A stretch of 21,919 nt of DNA from DASPLH01 sp035627675 (GTDB taxonomy: Bacteria; Acidobacteriota; Terriglobia; Terriglobales; Acidobacteriaceae), in assembly GCA_035627675.1 (NCBI GenBank), contig DASPLH010000212.1:1-21919 (forward strand), in the 5' to 3' direction. Of the stretch, positions 6,581 through 15,860 are shown piece after piece. The position numbers and the translations under genes are program-made. How positions within the stretch are numbered: the first letter of the stretch is position 1; each line of letters begins with the position of its first letter. The notes beneath the pieces were generated by a model. It searched no databases and was not told the origin of the DNA. It was given only the letters and a program-made list of their open reading frames with translations.

Positions 6581-8317
6581 ATGCGTGGCTCGCAAGTGGA
6601 GTTTCGCGTGTGGGCTCCCGCGGCCCCGCGTGTATGGCTCAAGTTGTGGCGCGGCGGAGCTGCCGAGCCGCAGGAGATCGCACTGCGACGTCTCGGGTCC
6701 GCCGATTTCGGCATGCCCGATCTCGCCGAAGACACCGACATGGACACCTGGGTCGTGGTGACGGAGGCCGCTCCGGGCGATCTTTATCAGTACACCATCC
6801 AGGATCGCTCCATCCCCGACCCCGTCTCGCGATACCTGCCCGAGGGCGTCCACGGACGAACCGCTATCGTTGACCCCGACGCCTTCCAATGGACGGACCG
6901 CGACTGGCGCGGGATGCCGCTGCGCGACTTCGTCATCTACGAACTCCACGTCGGCACGTTCACTCCCGCAGGCACGTTCGACGCGGCCATCGAGAAGCTC
7001 GACTACCTGCGCGACCTCGGCATCACGGCAATCGAGGTCATGCCGGTGAATGCCTTTCCCGGCAAGCACAACTGGGGATACGACGGCGTCGGCCTGTACG
7101 CCGTGCAGGAGAGCTACGGTGGTCCGGAGGCCTTCAAGCGTTTCGTTGACGAAGCGCACCGCCGCGGACTCGCCGTACTGCTCGATGTTGTGTACAACCA
7201 CCTCGGCAACGAGGGGAACTACCTGTCGCTGTTCGGCCCATACTTCACCTCGAAGCACCGCACGCCGTGGGGCGACGCCGTCAACTACGACGACGAGGGC
7301 TGCGAAGGTGTGCGCCGCTTCATCGTTGACAACGCACTCTACTGGTTGCGCGAATACCATCTAGACGGACTTCGCCTCGACGCCGTGCAGACCATCAAGG
7401 ACGATTCCGATTTTCACATCGTCGCCGAGATCGCCGGGCGCGCATACGAGCTGGCCCGCGAACTTGGCCGCACCATCGTCGTTACGGCCGAAACCGACGA
7501 GAACGACGCCATGTACGTTCGCCCGCGCGAGCAGGGCGGCTACGGCGTCGATGCCGTATGGAGCGACGACTTCCACCACGCCGTGCACGCAATGCTCACC
7601 GGCGAGCGAGCCGGTTATTACCAGGACTTCGGCGACCCGCGGTTGCTGACCCGCACGCTTAACGAGGGATACGCGTTCCAGGGCGAACACTTCAACTTCT
7701 GGAAAGACAATCGCGGAACTCCGGCCGCCGACGTACCCCTGCCGACGAACATCATCTGCATACAGAACCACGACCAGGTCGGAAACCGCGCGAAAGGCGA
7801 GCGCCTGACCGCGCTGGTGCCGCGAGGCGCGCGCAAGGCTCTGGCGGCGATCCTCCTTCTCGCTCCGCACACGCCGCTGCTCTTCATGGGACAGGAGTAC
7901 GACGAAGCTGCGCCGTTCCAGTTCTTCACCGACTACGGCGATGCGACGCTGCAGAAGGCGGTCAGCGAAGGCCGCCGCAACGAGTTTGCCGACTTCGACT
8001 TCAGCGAAGTGCCCGACCCGCAGGACCGCCCCACCTTCGAGCGTTCGCGGCTGACGTGGAAGATCGATGACGACATGCTGGAGTGGTACCGCGCGCTCCT
8101 GCGCCTCCGCCGCGAGATCGTCGTCGAGAGCCCTCGCGCCTGCCGTGCCGAATGGATCGACGACCGCACCCTGAACATGCACATCCCCGCCGACAAGCCG
8201 CGCCTGCTGCTCCATGCGGCGTTCGGAGGCGAACTTGGCTCGCACCCCGGCGCAGGATGGAACCAGGTACTGGAATCGAACGAGGACGGGTATTTGGTGC
8301 GGGTGTATCGATCGTAG
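6581..8317 (+). CDS. treZ: Malto-oligosyltrehalose trehalohydrolase TreZ
   Basis: 578 residues from the ATG at 6581. The frame is open back to 6464, but the extra 39 residues do not look like the family; a GTG at 6560 is an alternative start. TreZ releases trehalose from maltooligosyl trehalose made by TreY. Residues 5-100 are the N-terminal beta domain (VEFRVWAPAAPRVW). A GH13 barrel follows with DFVIYELHVGTFTPAGTF, VMPVNAFPGKHNWGYDGV and DVVYNHLGNEGN. Asp267 in DGLRLDAVQ, Glu304 in VTAETDEND and Asp398 in IQNHDQVGNR match the nucleophile, acid/base and transition-state residues known for this family. A C-terminal beta domain completes it. treY, its obligate partner, is not in the window; the neighbours maf and lepA are unrelated. 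Confidence 0.92.
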   Translation: MRGSQVEFRVWAPAAPRVWLKLWRGGAAEPQEIALRRLGSADFGMPDLAEDTDMDTWVVVTEAAPGDLYQYTIQDRSIPDPVSRYLPEGVHGRTAIVDPDAFQWTDRDWRGMPLRDFVIYELHVGTFTPAGTFDAAIEKLDYLRDLGITAIEVMPVNAFPGKHNWGYDGVGLYAVQESYGGPEAFKRFVDEAHRRGLAVLLDVVYNHLGNEGNYLSLFGPYFTSKHRTPWGDAVNYDDEGCEGVRRFIVDNALYWLREYHLDGLRLDAVQTIKDDSDFHIVAEIAGRAYELARELGRTIVVTAETDENDAMYVRPREQGGYGVDAVWSDDFHHAVHAMLTGERAGYYQDFGDPRLLTRTLNEGYAFQGEHFNFWKDNRGTPAADVPLPTNIICIQNHDQVGNRAKGERLTALVPRGARKALAAILLLAPHTPLLFMGQEYDEAAPFQFFTDYGDATLQKAVSEGRRNEFADFDFSEVPDPQDRPTFERSRLTWKIDDDMLEWYRALLRLRREIVVESPRACRAEWIDDRTLNMHIPADKPRLLLHAAFGGELGSHPGAGWNQVLESNEDGYLVRVYRS

Positions 8318-8322
8318 CTTTT

Positions 8323-8394
8323 GGCTGCCAGCTGCCAGCACCGGCTTCTAGGCTGGAGTGACTCCTGTCGCGAAGTCGCGAGTCGCGCGTCGCC
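8323..8394. repeat. Degenerate heptamer tandem repeat between treZ and lepA
   Basis: Six nt after the treZ stop the sequence runs in seven-base steps: GGCTGCC, AGCTGCC, AGCACCG, then a decayed middle, then GTCGCGA, AGTCGCG, AGTCGCG, CGTCGCC (8367-8394). The units change along the array but the period stays seven. Confidence 0.65.
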
Positions 8395-8395
8395 T

Positions 8396-8436
8396 GGTGC
8401 CCCACGTCCGCCCGTCTTTGGCGAACGTGGGATGCC
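8396..8436. repeat. Nested hairpin upstream of lepA
   Basis: The outer arms GGTGCCCCACGT (8396-8407) and ACGTGGGATGCC (8425-8436) pair with two wobbles and one mismatch. An inner CGCC/GGCG stem (8409-8412 with 8420-8423) fits inside the loop. There is no T-run, so it is not a standard terminator. Its GTGGGGCA-type ends resemble the hairpin at 5463-5496. Confidence 0.5.
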
Positions 8437-8461
8437 GCCTCAACGTCACCTCTCCCCCTGC

Positions 8462-8467
8462 TACAAT
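8462..8467 (+). promoter_or_regulatory. Candidate -10 element for lepA
   Basis: TACAAT lies about 65 nt before the lepA ATG in the only part of this gap that is not hairpin or repeat. No convincing -35 hexamer is at the right distance. Confidence 0.3.
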
Positions 8468-8531
8468 CGAAGCATTAACCCCTGATTGCAGCCGCGCCTG
8501 TGGCGGCTCCTGTCGGATTTCGAAGCCCAGC

Positions 8532-10346
<1,815 letters not shown>

Positions 10347-10593
10347 CCCGGTAGCCGGGAAGGTGCGCCGGTGAAGCCGTCGGGCCTCTCTGCCCCTGAG
10401 CTGTGGCGCATCGAAGCAACCTCAATACCATCGAATTGTTTACCTTTCAGTCATCAGTAGCCGGGCAGATTTTTCGCCCGGAGATTCGCGGTTTTGAATT
10501 TTCTACACGCGTAAGTGGCTGAAAAAGTAGCTCCTAAACGTCCCAGCGAACGAATCGCGAATATCACGAATTAAGGTGACGAGTGTGCAAAAG

Positions 10594-10621
10594 TGCTGCA
10601 ACGGAGTTTCTCCGGGCAGCA
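10594..10621. other. Compact two-part hairpin
   Basis: TGCTGC (10594-10599) pairs with GCAGCA (10616-10621), and inside it CGGAG (10602-10606) pairs with CTCCG (10610-10614) around a TTT loop; only an AA/G internal loop interrupts. No T-run follows on the plus strand. Confidence 0.45.
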
Positions 10622-10847
10622 AAGCTGAATTCGTCAAGTGAAATGTTGGGGGACTCGCAACTTGTTGATCCCGAAGTGTTAGCGGTCGAGTAACCATCCC
10701 AGGATAATCCCGAATCCGGCAAGATTGCCCCGCCGCTTGGTCGGCCCGTACTTTTCTCCACAGCGTTTTCCACAGAGCCGCGCGGTGTTACGCGCCCCAC
10801 TGTCGTGCCTGGGAGGTCTGGCGGCGAGCTGATCGTACGGGCGGGAA

Positions 10848-10887
10848 CAGCGGCGGGAGTCCTCGATTTCCCCCCGTCCCGCCGCTG
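10848..10887 (-). other. 11-bp GC-rich inverted repeat downstream of tonB
   Basis: CAGCGGCGGGA (10848-10858) and TCCCGCCGCTG (10877-10887) are perfect complements around an 18-nt loop, lying 37 nt past the stop of the TonB gene on that strand. It could end that transcript or protect its 3' end, but there is no T-run, so intrinsic termination is doubtful. Confidence 0.4.
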
Positions 10888-10923
10888 GGCCTGAGTTTGT
10901 TAAGCAGTACCCTATTTGTTGGG

Positions 10924-11643
10924 TTACCGACCTAGCGTGAACACAACCGTGATCTGCGTTTCCACCTCGATGGGCGAGCCGTTCAGGAGGTAGGGACGGT
11001 AACGCCATTGCCGAACCGCCTCAATCGCGGCGCCCGCCAGCATCGGGTGCCCTTGTAGAACGCGCAGGTGCGCGATTTCACCACCCGCATCGATCACGGC
11101 CGCCAGCACCACCGGTCCCTGCACCCGGATGTTCCTGGCCTGGACCGGGTACACGGGCTGCACCCGTCTGATCAGCGTTCCCGAATCCAGGCTGGAGACG
11201 CGTAACCGGCTCGGGCGCGCCGGAGGTGCCGGGTTTGGCCGTGCCGCGGCGCTCGCGATCAGCTCACCAACAGGACCGAGATTCTCTGGCCCGTGGCCGC
11301 CGGGGATGCTGCCCACAGGCATCACCGGTCCCTCCGCCAGCCTTGGAGCAACCGGGTCGGGAGTCATGTCAATCTCCGTGGGGATCGTTCGCGGCACCTC
11401 GAGGGCCGAGCCTTGCGCCGCCGCTCCCGCAGGCCCGCGTTCGGTTGCGATGATGGTTACGGTTCTCACCGGTGCCGAGGTCCGTGGAGCGATGATGCGC
11501 TCGGTGGCGCGAAAGGCCGGCAGAGTGGCCGGATAGAGAAGCGGCAGCATCAGCACGATGCCGATCGCGATTGCTTCCAGGACAAACGAGACGACCGTGG
11601 TCCATGGACGTCGCGTAGAGGCGATCTCGACACGCTCGAACAT
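10924..11643 (-). CDS. TonB-family energy transducer
   Basis: 239 residues from the ATG at 11643, chosen because GGGAGGA lies just upstream; the frame extends further but without support. Residues 1-16 are cytoplasmic, 17-37 one membrane helix (TTVVSFVLEAIAIGIVLMLP), then a periplasmic spacer rich in Pro/Ala/Gly. A complete TonB C-terminal domain covers about residues 160-239, with PVYPVQARNIRVQGPVVL, AVRQWRYRPYLLNG and a final ETQITVVFTL strand. TonB couples the proton-motive force, through ExbB/ExbD, to outer-membrane transporters. exbB/exbD are not present, so the partner complex is encoded elsewhere. The gene is separated from ompH by a strong terminator and has a palindrome at 11706-11723 upstream, suggesting its own control. 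Confidence 0.85.
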   Translation of the reverse strand: MFERVEIASTRRPWTTVVSFVLEAIAIGIVLMLPLLYPATLPAFRATERIIAPRTSAPVRTVTIIATERGPAGAAAQGSALEVPRTIPTEIDMTPDPVAPRLAEGPVMPVGSIPGGHGPENLGPVGELIASAAARPNPAPPARPSRLRVSSLDSGTLIRRVQPVYPVQARNIRVQGPVVLAAVIDAGGEIAHLRVLQGHPMLAGAAIEAVRQWRYRPYLLNGSPIEVETQITVVFTLGR

Positions 11644-11705
11644 ACATTCCTCCCGAGGCGAACGCTTCTGCCTGTATGGAGCTTTGGACACCGCGAATAT
11701 CGAAA

Positions 11706-11723
11706 TTTCCAGATATCAGGAAA
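11706..11723. promoter_or_regulatory. Near-perfect 18-bp palindrome, operator candidate upstream of the TonB gene
   Basis: TTTCCAGATATCAGGAAA has two nine-base arms with a single mismatched pair and no loop. That fits a dimeric DNA-binding protein site better than an RNA hairpin. It lies 63-80 nt upstream of the TonB start codon, inside a local A/T-rich patch (11698-11732) where a promoter would be expected. Confidence 0.4.
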
Positions 11724-11771
11724 AAATAAAGAGGGAACTAAGAAGGCCGGCGTGGAGTCAGAGAAGAGTTG

Positions 11772-11805
11772 AAGCAAAAACAAAGGCCGCCCCGAAGGGC
11801 GGCCT
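11772..11805 (-). terminator. Rho-independent terminator of ompH
   Basis: On the minus strand, AGGCCGCCC, a TTCG tetraloop and GGGCGGCCT (11784-11805) form a perfect 9-bp stem, followed by TTGTTTTTG. It starts 17 nt after the ompH stop codon and separates ompH from the TonB gene. Confidence 0.9.
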
Positions 11806-11822
11806 GACTATCATTGGAGAGG

Positions 11823-12542
11823 TTAGCGAGGCGTGCCCGGCTTCGGAGCCGGAGTGCCGCCCGCCGGACGTGCCGGAGCCGGAGTGCCGCGCGGAGCCGC
11901 GCCAGCACCCGCGCCACCGGCGGGAGCCGCCGGAGCCGGGACACCCGACGCCTGGTTGTAGGCGGCGATCACCTGCGGAGTGATGTCCGTGCCCTGGACT
12001 GCCCAGATCACGCCGTTCTGAAGAACGCCCCAGTCGAGGATCAGCGTGTAGCCGTTCGCTTTGGCGTAGCCGTCCACGGTCTGAAGAAGCTTCGGAGCGA
12101 TGCGCTGGAAGATTTCCTGCTCCAGCGCCTGTACTTCGTTCTGGTAGTCTTCACGGCCGCGCTGGAACTGCTTGGTGCGGTCGGCGATCTGGCGCTCGAG
12201 GCCGGCGCGCGCGTCGGCGTTCAGTTTGTCGCCCTGGGTATTGAGCTGCTTGCTCAAGTTTTCTACTTCGCCCTGGAGACCCTGGAGCTGCTTGACGCGG
12301 GGTTCCATCTTCTTGTCGAGAGCTTCGAGGTCGCGGCGGCCTTCGTTGCTGTTGGCGACTGCGCCCTGGATGTTCACGATACCGACCTTGCTGGTCGCAG
12401 GAGCCGCGGCAGCCGGTGCGGCGGCCGGTGCGGCTGCGCCCTGCGCAGGTGCGGCCGGTGCGGGTGCGGCGCCGGTCTGGGCCACCGATGCCAGCGACAG
12501 ACCTAGGACTGCAATGGCGATACGGGAAAAGTTGCTTGTCAT
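11823..12542 (-). CDS. OmpH/Skp-family periplasmic chaperone with Ala/Pro-rich extensions
   Basis: 239 residues. Skp-like proteins form periplasmic trimers that hold unfolded outer-membrane proteins on their way to BamA. Residues 1-25 are a signal peptide (IAIAVLGLSLASVAQTGA). Residues 26-50 are almost only Ala and Pro. The OmpH core runs about 51-195: KVGIVNIQGAVANSNEG (first strand), a long coiled-coil hairpin (EALDKKMEPRVKQLQGLQGE to EDYQNEVQALEQEIFQ), then YTLILDWG and a final helix. Residues 199-239 are a Pro/Ala/Gly/Arg-rich tail. Typical Skp is about 160 residues, so both extensions are unusual. AAGGAG lies 13 nt upstream of the ATG, rather far. The gene follows bamA but has its own promoter and terminator. 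Confidence 0.85.
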   Translation of the reverse strand: MTSNFSRIAIAVLGLSLASVAQTGAAPAPAAPAQGAAAPAAAPAAAAPATSKVGIVNIQGAVANSNEGRRDLEALDKKMEPRVKQLQGLQGEVENLSKQLNTQGDKLNADARAGLERQIADRTKQFQRGREDYQNEVQALEQEIFQRIAPKLLQTVDGYAKANGYTLILDWGVLQNGVIWAVQGTDITPQVIAAYNQASGVPAPAAPAGGAGAGAAPRGTPAPARPAGGTPAPKPGTPR

Positions 12543-12669
12543 GCTTTCGCTTCGACTCCTTGGGAAGCTCGTACGGAATTCCGCAGAAACCTTTCAGTAG
12601 CGGGGCGAGCAAGCAAGGTGTAGAACCGGCTCAAGCCCAAACCTGGCGTTCCTGGGGCGGATAGTCGGA

Positions 12670-12699
12670 ATTATACGGTTGTGGATTAAGTAGCGTCAA
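12670..12699 (-). promoter_or_regulatory. Sigma-70-type promoter of ompH
   Basis: On the minus strand TTGACG (12694-12699) and a perfect TATAAT (12670-12675) are separated by 18 nt. This is the best promoter in the window. Transcription would begin near 12663, leaving an untranslated leader of about 120 nt before ompH. Confidence 0.75.
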
Positions 12700-12730
12700 A
12701 CCCGCATCACTGCTGCATGCAGCGATTCGC

Positions 12731-12764
12731 CGCAAGAAGAAGCCCGGAGCCGTAGCTCCGGGCT
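12731..12764 (-). terminator. Terminator of bamA
   Basis: On the minus strand AGCCCGGAGC and GCTCCGGGCT (12741-12764) form a perfect 10-bp stem around a TACG loop, followed by TCTTCTTG. It begins 20 nt after the bamA stop and lies upstream of the ompH promoter, separating the two genes. Confidence 0.75.
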
Positions 12765-12783
12765 AGCCTGTTGCGGCCGCGAC

Positions 12784-15591
12784 TTAGAAAGTCGTCGCGA
12801 CCGTGAAGCGGAACGTCTTCGACGGCTCCCGCAGCCTCCAGCTCGTGTTGTAAAGCGTCTTGGCCTGCTGGAATGTAAAGTCGCCTGCGCCGCCCGCGGG
12901 GAACATGTCACGCGTAACCACCGAGGGCGGAATCGCCGTCGAGTCCATACGCATCGGGTTGAACGCGTAGTAAACGCGCAACGGCGCGTTCACCACTGGC
13001 ATGATCACCTGCAACTCCAGGCCGGTGGACATGCGCGTGATGTAGTTCGTTCCCTCGACCGGCGTGATGTCCTTGCCGTAGGTCAGCGTGCGGGTGCCGC
13101 CGCAGCTGAAGTCCGGGTTCAGAAATGGGCAGCCGAACTTCGTGGTGTTCAGCGTGTTCTGCTGAACGTCGCTGATCTGCAACTGCGACTGACGCAGCGC
13201 GAAGTTCCAGCCGGCGTCCATGAACGCCGCCAGCGTCACAGGTCCCACGATGGGGATGCGGTACTCGACATTGCCGACGACGCTGGTGTCGCCGCCGGGG
13301 TAAACGATTCGCCAGATCGGCACCGGAACCGTCATCGCCCCGCGACGCGGGTTGTTCGGATCGAGCGGTACGGTGCTGCCGTCCGGGTTGGTCACCGGTA
13401 TGTCCGCCTTGTCGGCGAGGAACGCAACCGGCGAGACCGCGCGGATATCGAAGCCGCGAAGGTCGCTGTCACCGCCGAGGTAGAAGCGCTCGAACGGTGG
13501 CGCAACGCGTCCGCCGTATCCGGTGATGAACGAACTCTGAAGCCGGATGCCGAGGGTGTTGCGACCCGTGGCAGCGTCGGTAAACTTCAGTCCCTTCATT
13601 GGGAAGAACTGCTTGTACTCCATGATCGGGCGGACCATGCGGACATTGCCGCCCAAACCCGCGATGTCGCTGCCCAAGAACAGGCTGCGTCCGCTGTGCG
13701 GCCGCATCGGGCTGTCGATCGTGCTCATCGAGAAGCTGGGAACGATCTTGCTGGTCACGATGCCTTCCAGCGAGTTCGGACCCGAGATGTTACGGAACGC
13801 AAGGAACTCGAAGTACTGGCGCGATGCGTCGGTAAAGGTCGTGATCGACGAGCGGTCGAGAGAGTACGTGAGGCCAACGCGCTTGAACGAACGGCGGATC
13901 GGGTAGCTGGCCGAAACCGTGAAACCCGTGCTGTTTTGCGTGAAGTTCTGAAGCGAGTTCAGGAAGTTCGACGGCAGGTTCAGCCGCTGTCCGGCCTGGA
14001 TGTCGGCCTGTTCCGCCTGGTCGTACTGGTAGCGGCGCGTATAGACCGTGAAGCCGAACTGCAACGGGCGATCGAACAGGTAAGGCTCGGTGAAGCCGAA
14101 CATCAGGTCGCGCTGGCGGCTGCCGACGCTGGCGACAACGCTCAGCGTTTCGCCCATGCCGAGGAAGTTGTTGGTCTCGTAGTTGAGGCCGACGAACGAA
14201 CCCGCAAGACCGCTGACGCCGCCCGTGAGGCCGATGGAGTTCTTGCCCTTCTCCTTCACCTTCAGAGCGATGTCAACCGTATTCTCGGCCTGGTTTTGCT
14301 TGACCTCCGAGTCCTGCTCCGGCTTGAGCGCCTCGAAGTAGTTAAGCTGGTTCAGGCGGAGCAGCGAGAGCTCCCACAGCTGGCTGTTGTACACCGAACC
14401 TTCTTCGAGAGCGAGTTCGCGACGGATGACTTTGTCGCGCGTGGTCGTGTTGCCCTGGAACTCGATCCGCCGCACGTAGAACGGCTTGCCTTCATCGACG
14501 TCGATGTTGAGCGAGATTTCTTTCTTCTCCTCGTCGATGTTGGTGTCGGGCACCGAAGTGAAGTTGATGTAACCGAGCGAACCGTACGCCTTGCGCAGCT
14601 CTTCCAGGCCCTTGCCTACAGCCGTGCGGTTGAACCATTCGCCATCTTTGATCTTGAACAGGCGGCGCAGCAGCGTTGTGTTGGTGATCGCCTTGTTTCC
14701 CGTGAAGGTGATCTGCTTCAGGCGATAGCGTTCGCCCTCCTCCACCGGAACCGTGATATCCACGACCTTGCCACGGTAGATGTAGAACGGGAAATACCAG
14801 TGGATACCGCGCGTATCCCGCATGTTCGTCTTGGGATCCTGCACGATCGCCTTGAAGTAGCCCTTGTCCTGGAACGCGAAGCGCACGCGCTCGGCGTCTT
14901 CTTCGAGCTTGGTGGCGTCGTAGGTCTTGGCGAACAGGTTCTCGAGGAAGATGCTGTGCGGGATGCCGATCGGGCGCGTGTTGCGCATGGACGCCCGCAG
15001 ATAACGCCCGCCTACTTTTTTGTTCCCTTCGAAGCGGATCTTCCCGACCTTAACCTTCGGTCCTTCCTTGATGTTGAAGGTGACGCCAACAGCCGCGGGC
15101 GGGATCTGGCGAACTTCCGTGCGGATGGTGGCGAACTGGCGGCCGTGTCCGGCGAGCAGTTCCTTGAGCACGACTTCGGCGCGCTTGATGCGCGTTGGGT
15201 CAAACTGGCTCTCCTGCGAGAGACCAACCTTGCGCTCTTTGAAGCGCTCCAGCACGTCCGACTGCGAAACCGAGCTGAGGCCAACGTACTTGATCTCGCG
15301 AATCGTCGGCTTCTCTTTGACGTAAACGTGGATCGTCCACCCGTCGGATTTTTCTTCGCGCTCCAGTCGAAGATCGTCGAAGTAGCCCGTGTTCCACAGG
15401 GACATGAAATCCCGCTCGAGCGCGCTCTGGTCGTACACGTCTCCCGGGCGGGTGAACATGCGCGCCTTGATCGTGTCGGCTGGAATGCGACGGTTGCCGT
15501 GAGGGATGATCTCGCGGATGACGCCCTGCTGGGCCAACGCAGAGGCGCACAACAGCGCCAGGGCAGCTACGAGACGGAGAACGAAGCTCAA
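12784..15591 (-). CDS. bamA: Outer membrane protein assembly factor BamA
   Basis: 935 residues. BamA is the central barrel of the BAM complex that folds beta-barrel proteins into the outer membrane. The start is TTG at 15591, since no ATG or GTG lies between the upstream stop codon and the signal peptide MSFVLRLVAALALLCASALA. About residues 22-430 hold five POTRA repeats (for example GVIREIIPHGNRRIPADTIK and RRIEFQGNTTTRDKVIRREL). The 16-strand barrel follows from about 460 to the end. The conserved L6 motif appears as DLRGFDIR, and the last residue is Phe, as needed for barrel insertion. At over 900 residues it is longer than the E. coli protein (about 800); part of the excess is in extracellular loops, including one with two cysteines (CPFLNPDFSC). 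It has its own promoter and terminator. Confidence 0.96.
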   Translation of the reverse strand: MSFVLRLVAALALLCASALAQQGVIREIIPHGNRRIPADTIKARMFTRPGDVYDQSALERDFMSLWNTGYFDDLRLEREEKSDGWTIHVYVKEKPTIREIKYVGLSSVSQSDVLERFKERKVGLSQESQFDPTRIKRAEVVLKELLAGHGRQFATIRTEVRQIPPAAVGVTFNIKEGPKVKVGKIRFEGNKKVGGRYLRASMRNTRPIGIPHSIFLENLFAKTYDATKLEEDAERVRFAFQDKGYFKAIVQDPKTNMRDTRGIHWYFPFYIYRGKVVDITVPVEEGERYRLKQITFTGNKAITNTTLLRRLFKIKDGEWFNRTAVGKGLEELRKAYGSLGYINFTSVPDTNIDEEKKEISLNIDVDEGKPFYVRRIEFQGNTTTRDKVIRRELALEEGSVYNSQLWELSLLRLNQLNYFEALKPEQDSEVKQNQAENTVDIALKVKEKGKNSIGLTGGVSGLAGSFVGLNYETNNFLGMGETLSVVASVGSRQRDLMFGFTEPYLFDRPLQFGFTVYTRRYQYDQAEQADIQAGQRLNLPSNFLNSLQNFTQNSTGFTVSASYPIRRSFKRVGLTYSLDRSSITTFTDASRQYFEFLAFRNISGPNSLEGIVTSKIVPSFSMSTIDSPMRPHSGRSLFLGSDIAGLGGNVRMVRPIMEYKQFFPMKGLKFTDAATGRNTLGIRLQSSFITGYGGRVAPPFERFYLGGDSDLRGFDIRAVSPVAFLADKADIPVTNPDGSTVPLDPNNPRRGAMTVPVPIWRIVYPGGDTSVVGNVEYRIPIVGPVTLAAFMDAGWNFALRQSQLQISDVQQNTLNTTKFGCPFLNPDFSCGGTRTLTYGKDITPVEGTNYITRMSTGLELQVIMPVVNAPLRVYYAFNPMRMDSTAIPPSVVTRDMFPAGGAGDFTFQQAKTLYNTSWRLREPSKTFRFTVATTF

Positions 15592-15691
15592 GCCTGTGGA
15601 CCTGCCAGCCTGACACTCAGGCGCGTGGGATCGGTTAGGAATGCCAGAAATAGGAACACCCTCAACAAGTTATCTGGGAGCGGAAAACCTG

Positions 15692-15697
15692 ATTATA
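15692..15697 (-). promoter_or_regulatory. -10 element of the bamA promoter
   Basis: A perfect TATAAT on the minus strand, directly preceded by CTG, about 100 nt upstream of the bamA TTG start. The -35 region is poor. It would make bamA independent of the oxidoreductase gene to its right. Confidence 0.5.
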
Positions 15698-15860
15698 CAG
15701 GCAGGACAGGACGGAATACATCGTTCTGGGCCTCGAAAAGGCACCGGATGCCGTGCTCCCCGTATGGCAAAAACACCACATCATGAAGCCCCAAACCCGC
15801 TCCAGGTTTCAAGGTTGCGATGTCGGGGACGAATGTACCAGAGCGAGGCCTGCCCTCGAC

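Larger units (their letters stand above)
10347..10923. other. Gene-free stretch with stable hairpins, function unknown
   Basis: No credible protein-coding frame is seen; the frames of 64-78 residues have no recognisable motif. By hand count, 10441-10620 is about 49% G+C, clearly below the flanking genes. Structures seen: CCGGGC/GCCCGG at 10461-10481 with a T-rich loop, a two-part hairpin at 10594-10621, and a perfect 11-bp stem CAGCGGCGGGA/TCCCGCCGCTG at 10848-10887. Two TTTTC(TC)CACA motifs near 10750-10775 resemble DnaA boxes only loosely. I could not match it to tmRNA, RNase P RNA, SRP RNA or a known riboswitch. Confidence 0.5.

Noticed and set aside
10745..10780. Two TTTTC(TC)CACA motifs that might be DnaA boxes of a replication origin
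   Set aside because: Only one is within a single mismatch of TTATCCACA, there is no cluster, and no dnaA, dnaN or gidA gene is near.
10503..10800. Two overlapping minus-strand frames of 64 and 78 codons as small genes
   Set aside because: No ribosome binding site, no recognisable motif and no domain; they overlap each other in different frames.
13696..15786. Long open frame on the plus strand opposite bamA
   Set aside because: It is the antisense shadow of bamA in GC-rich codon usage; the bamA frame has signal peptide, POTRA repeats and barrel motifs.
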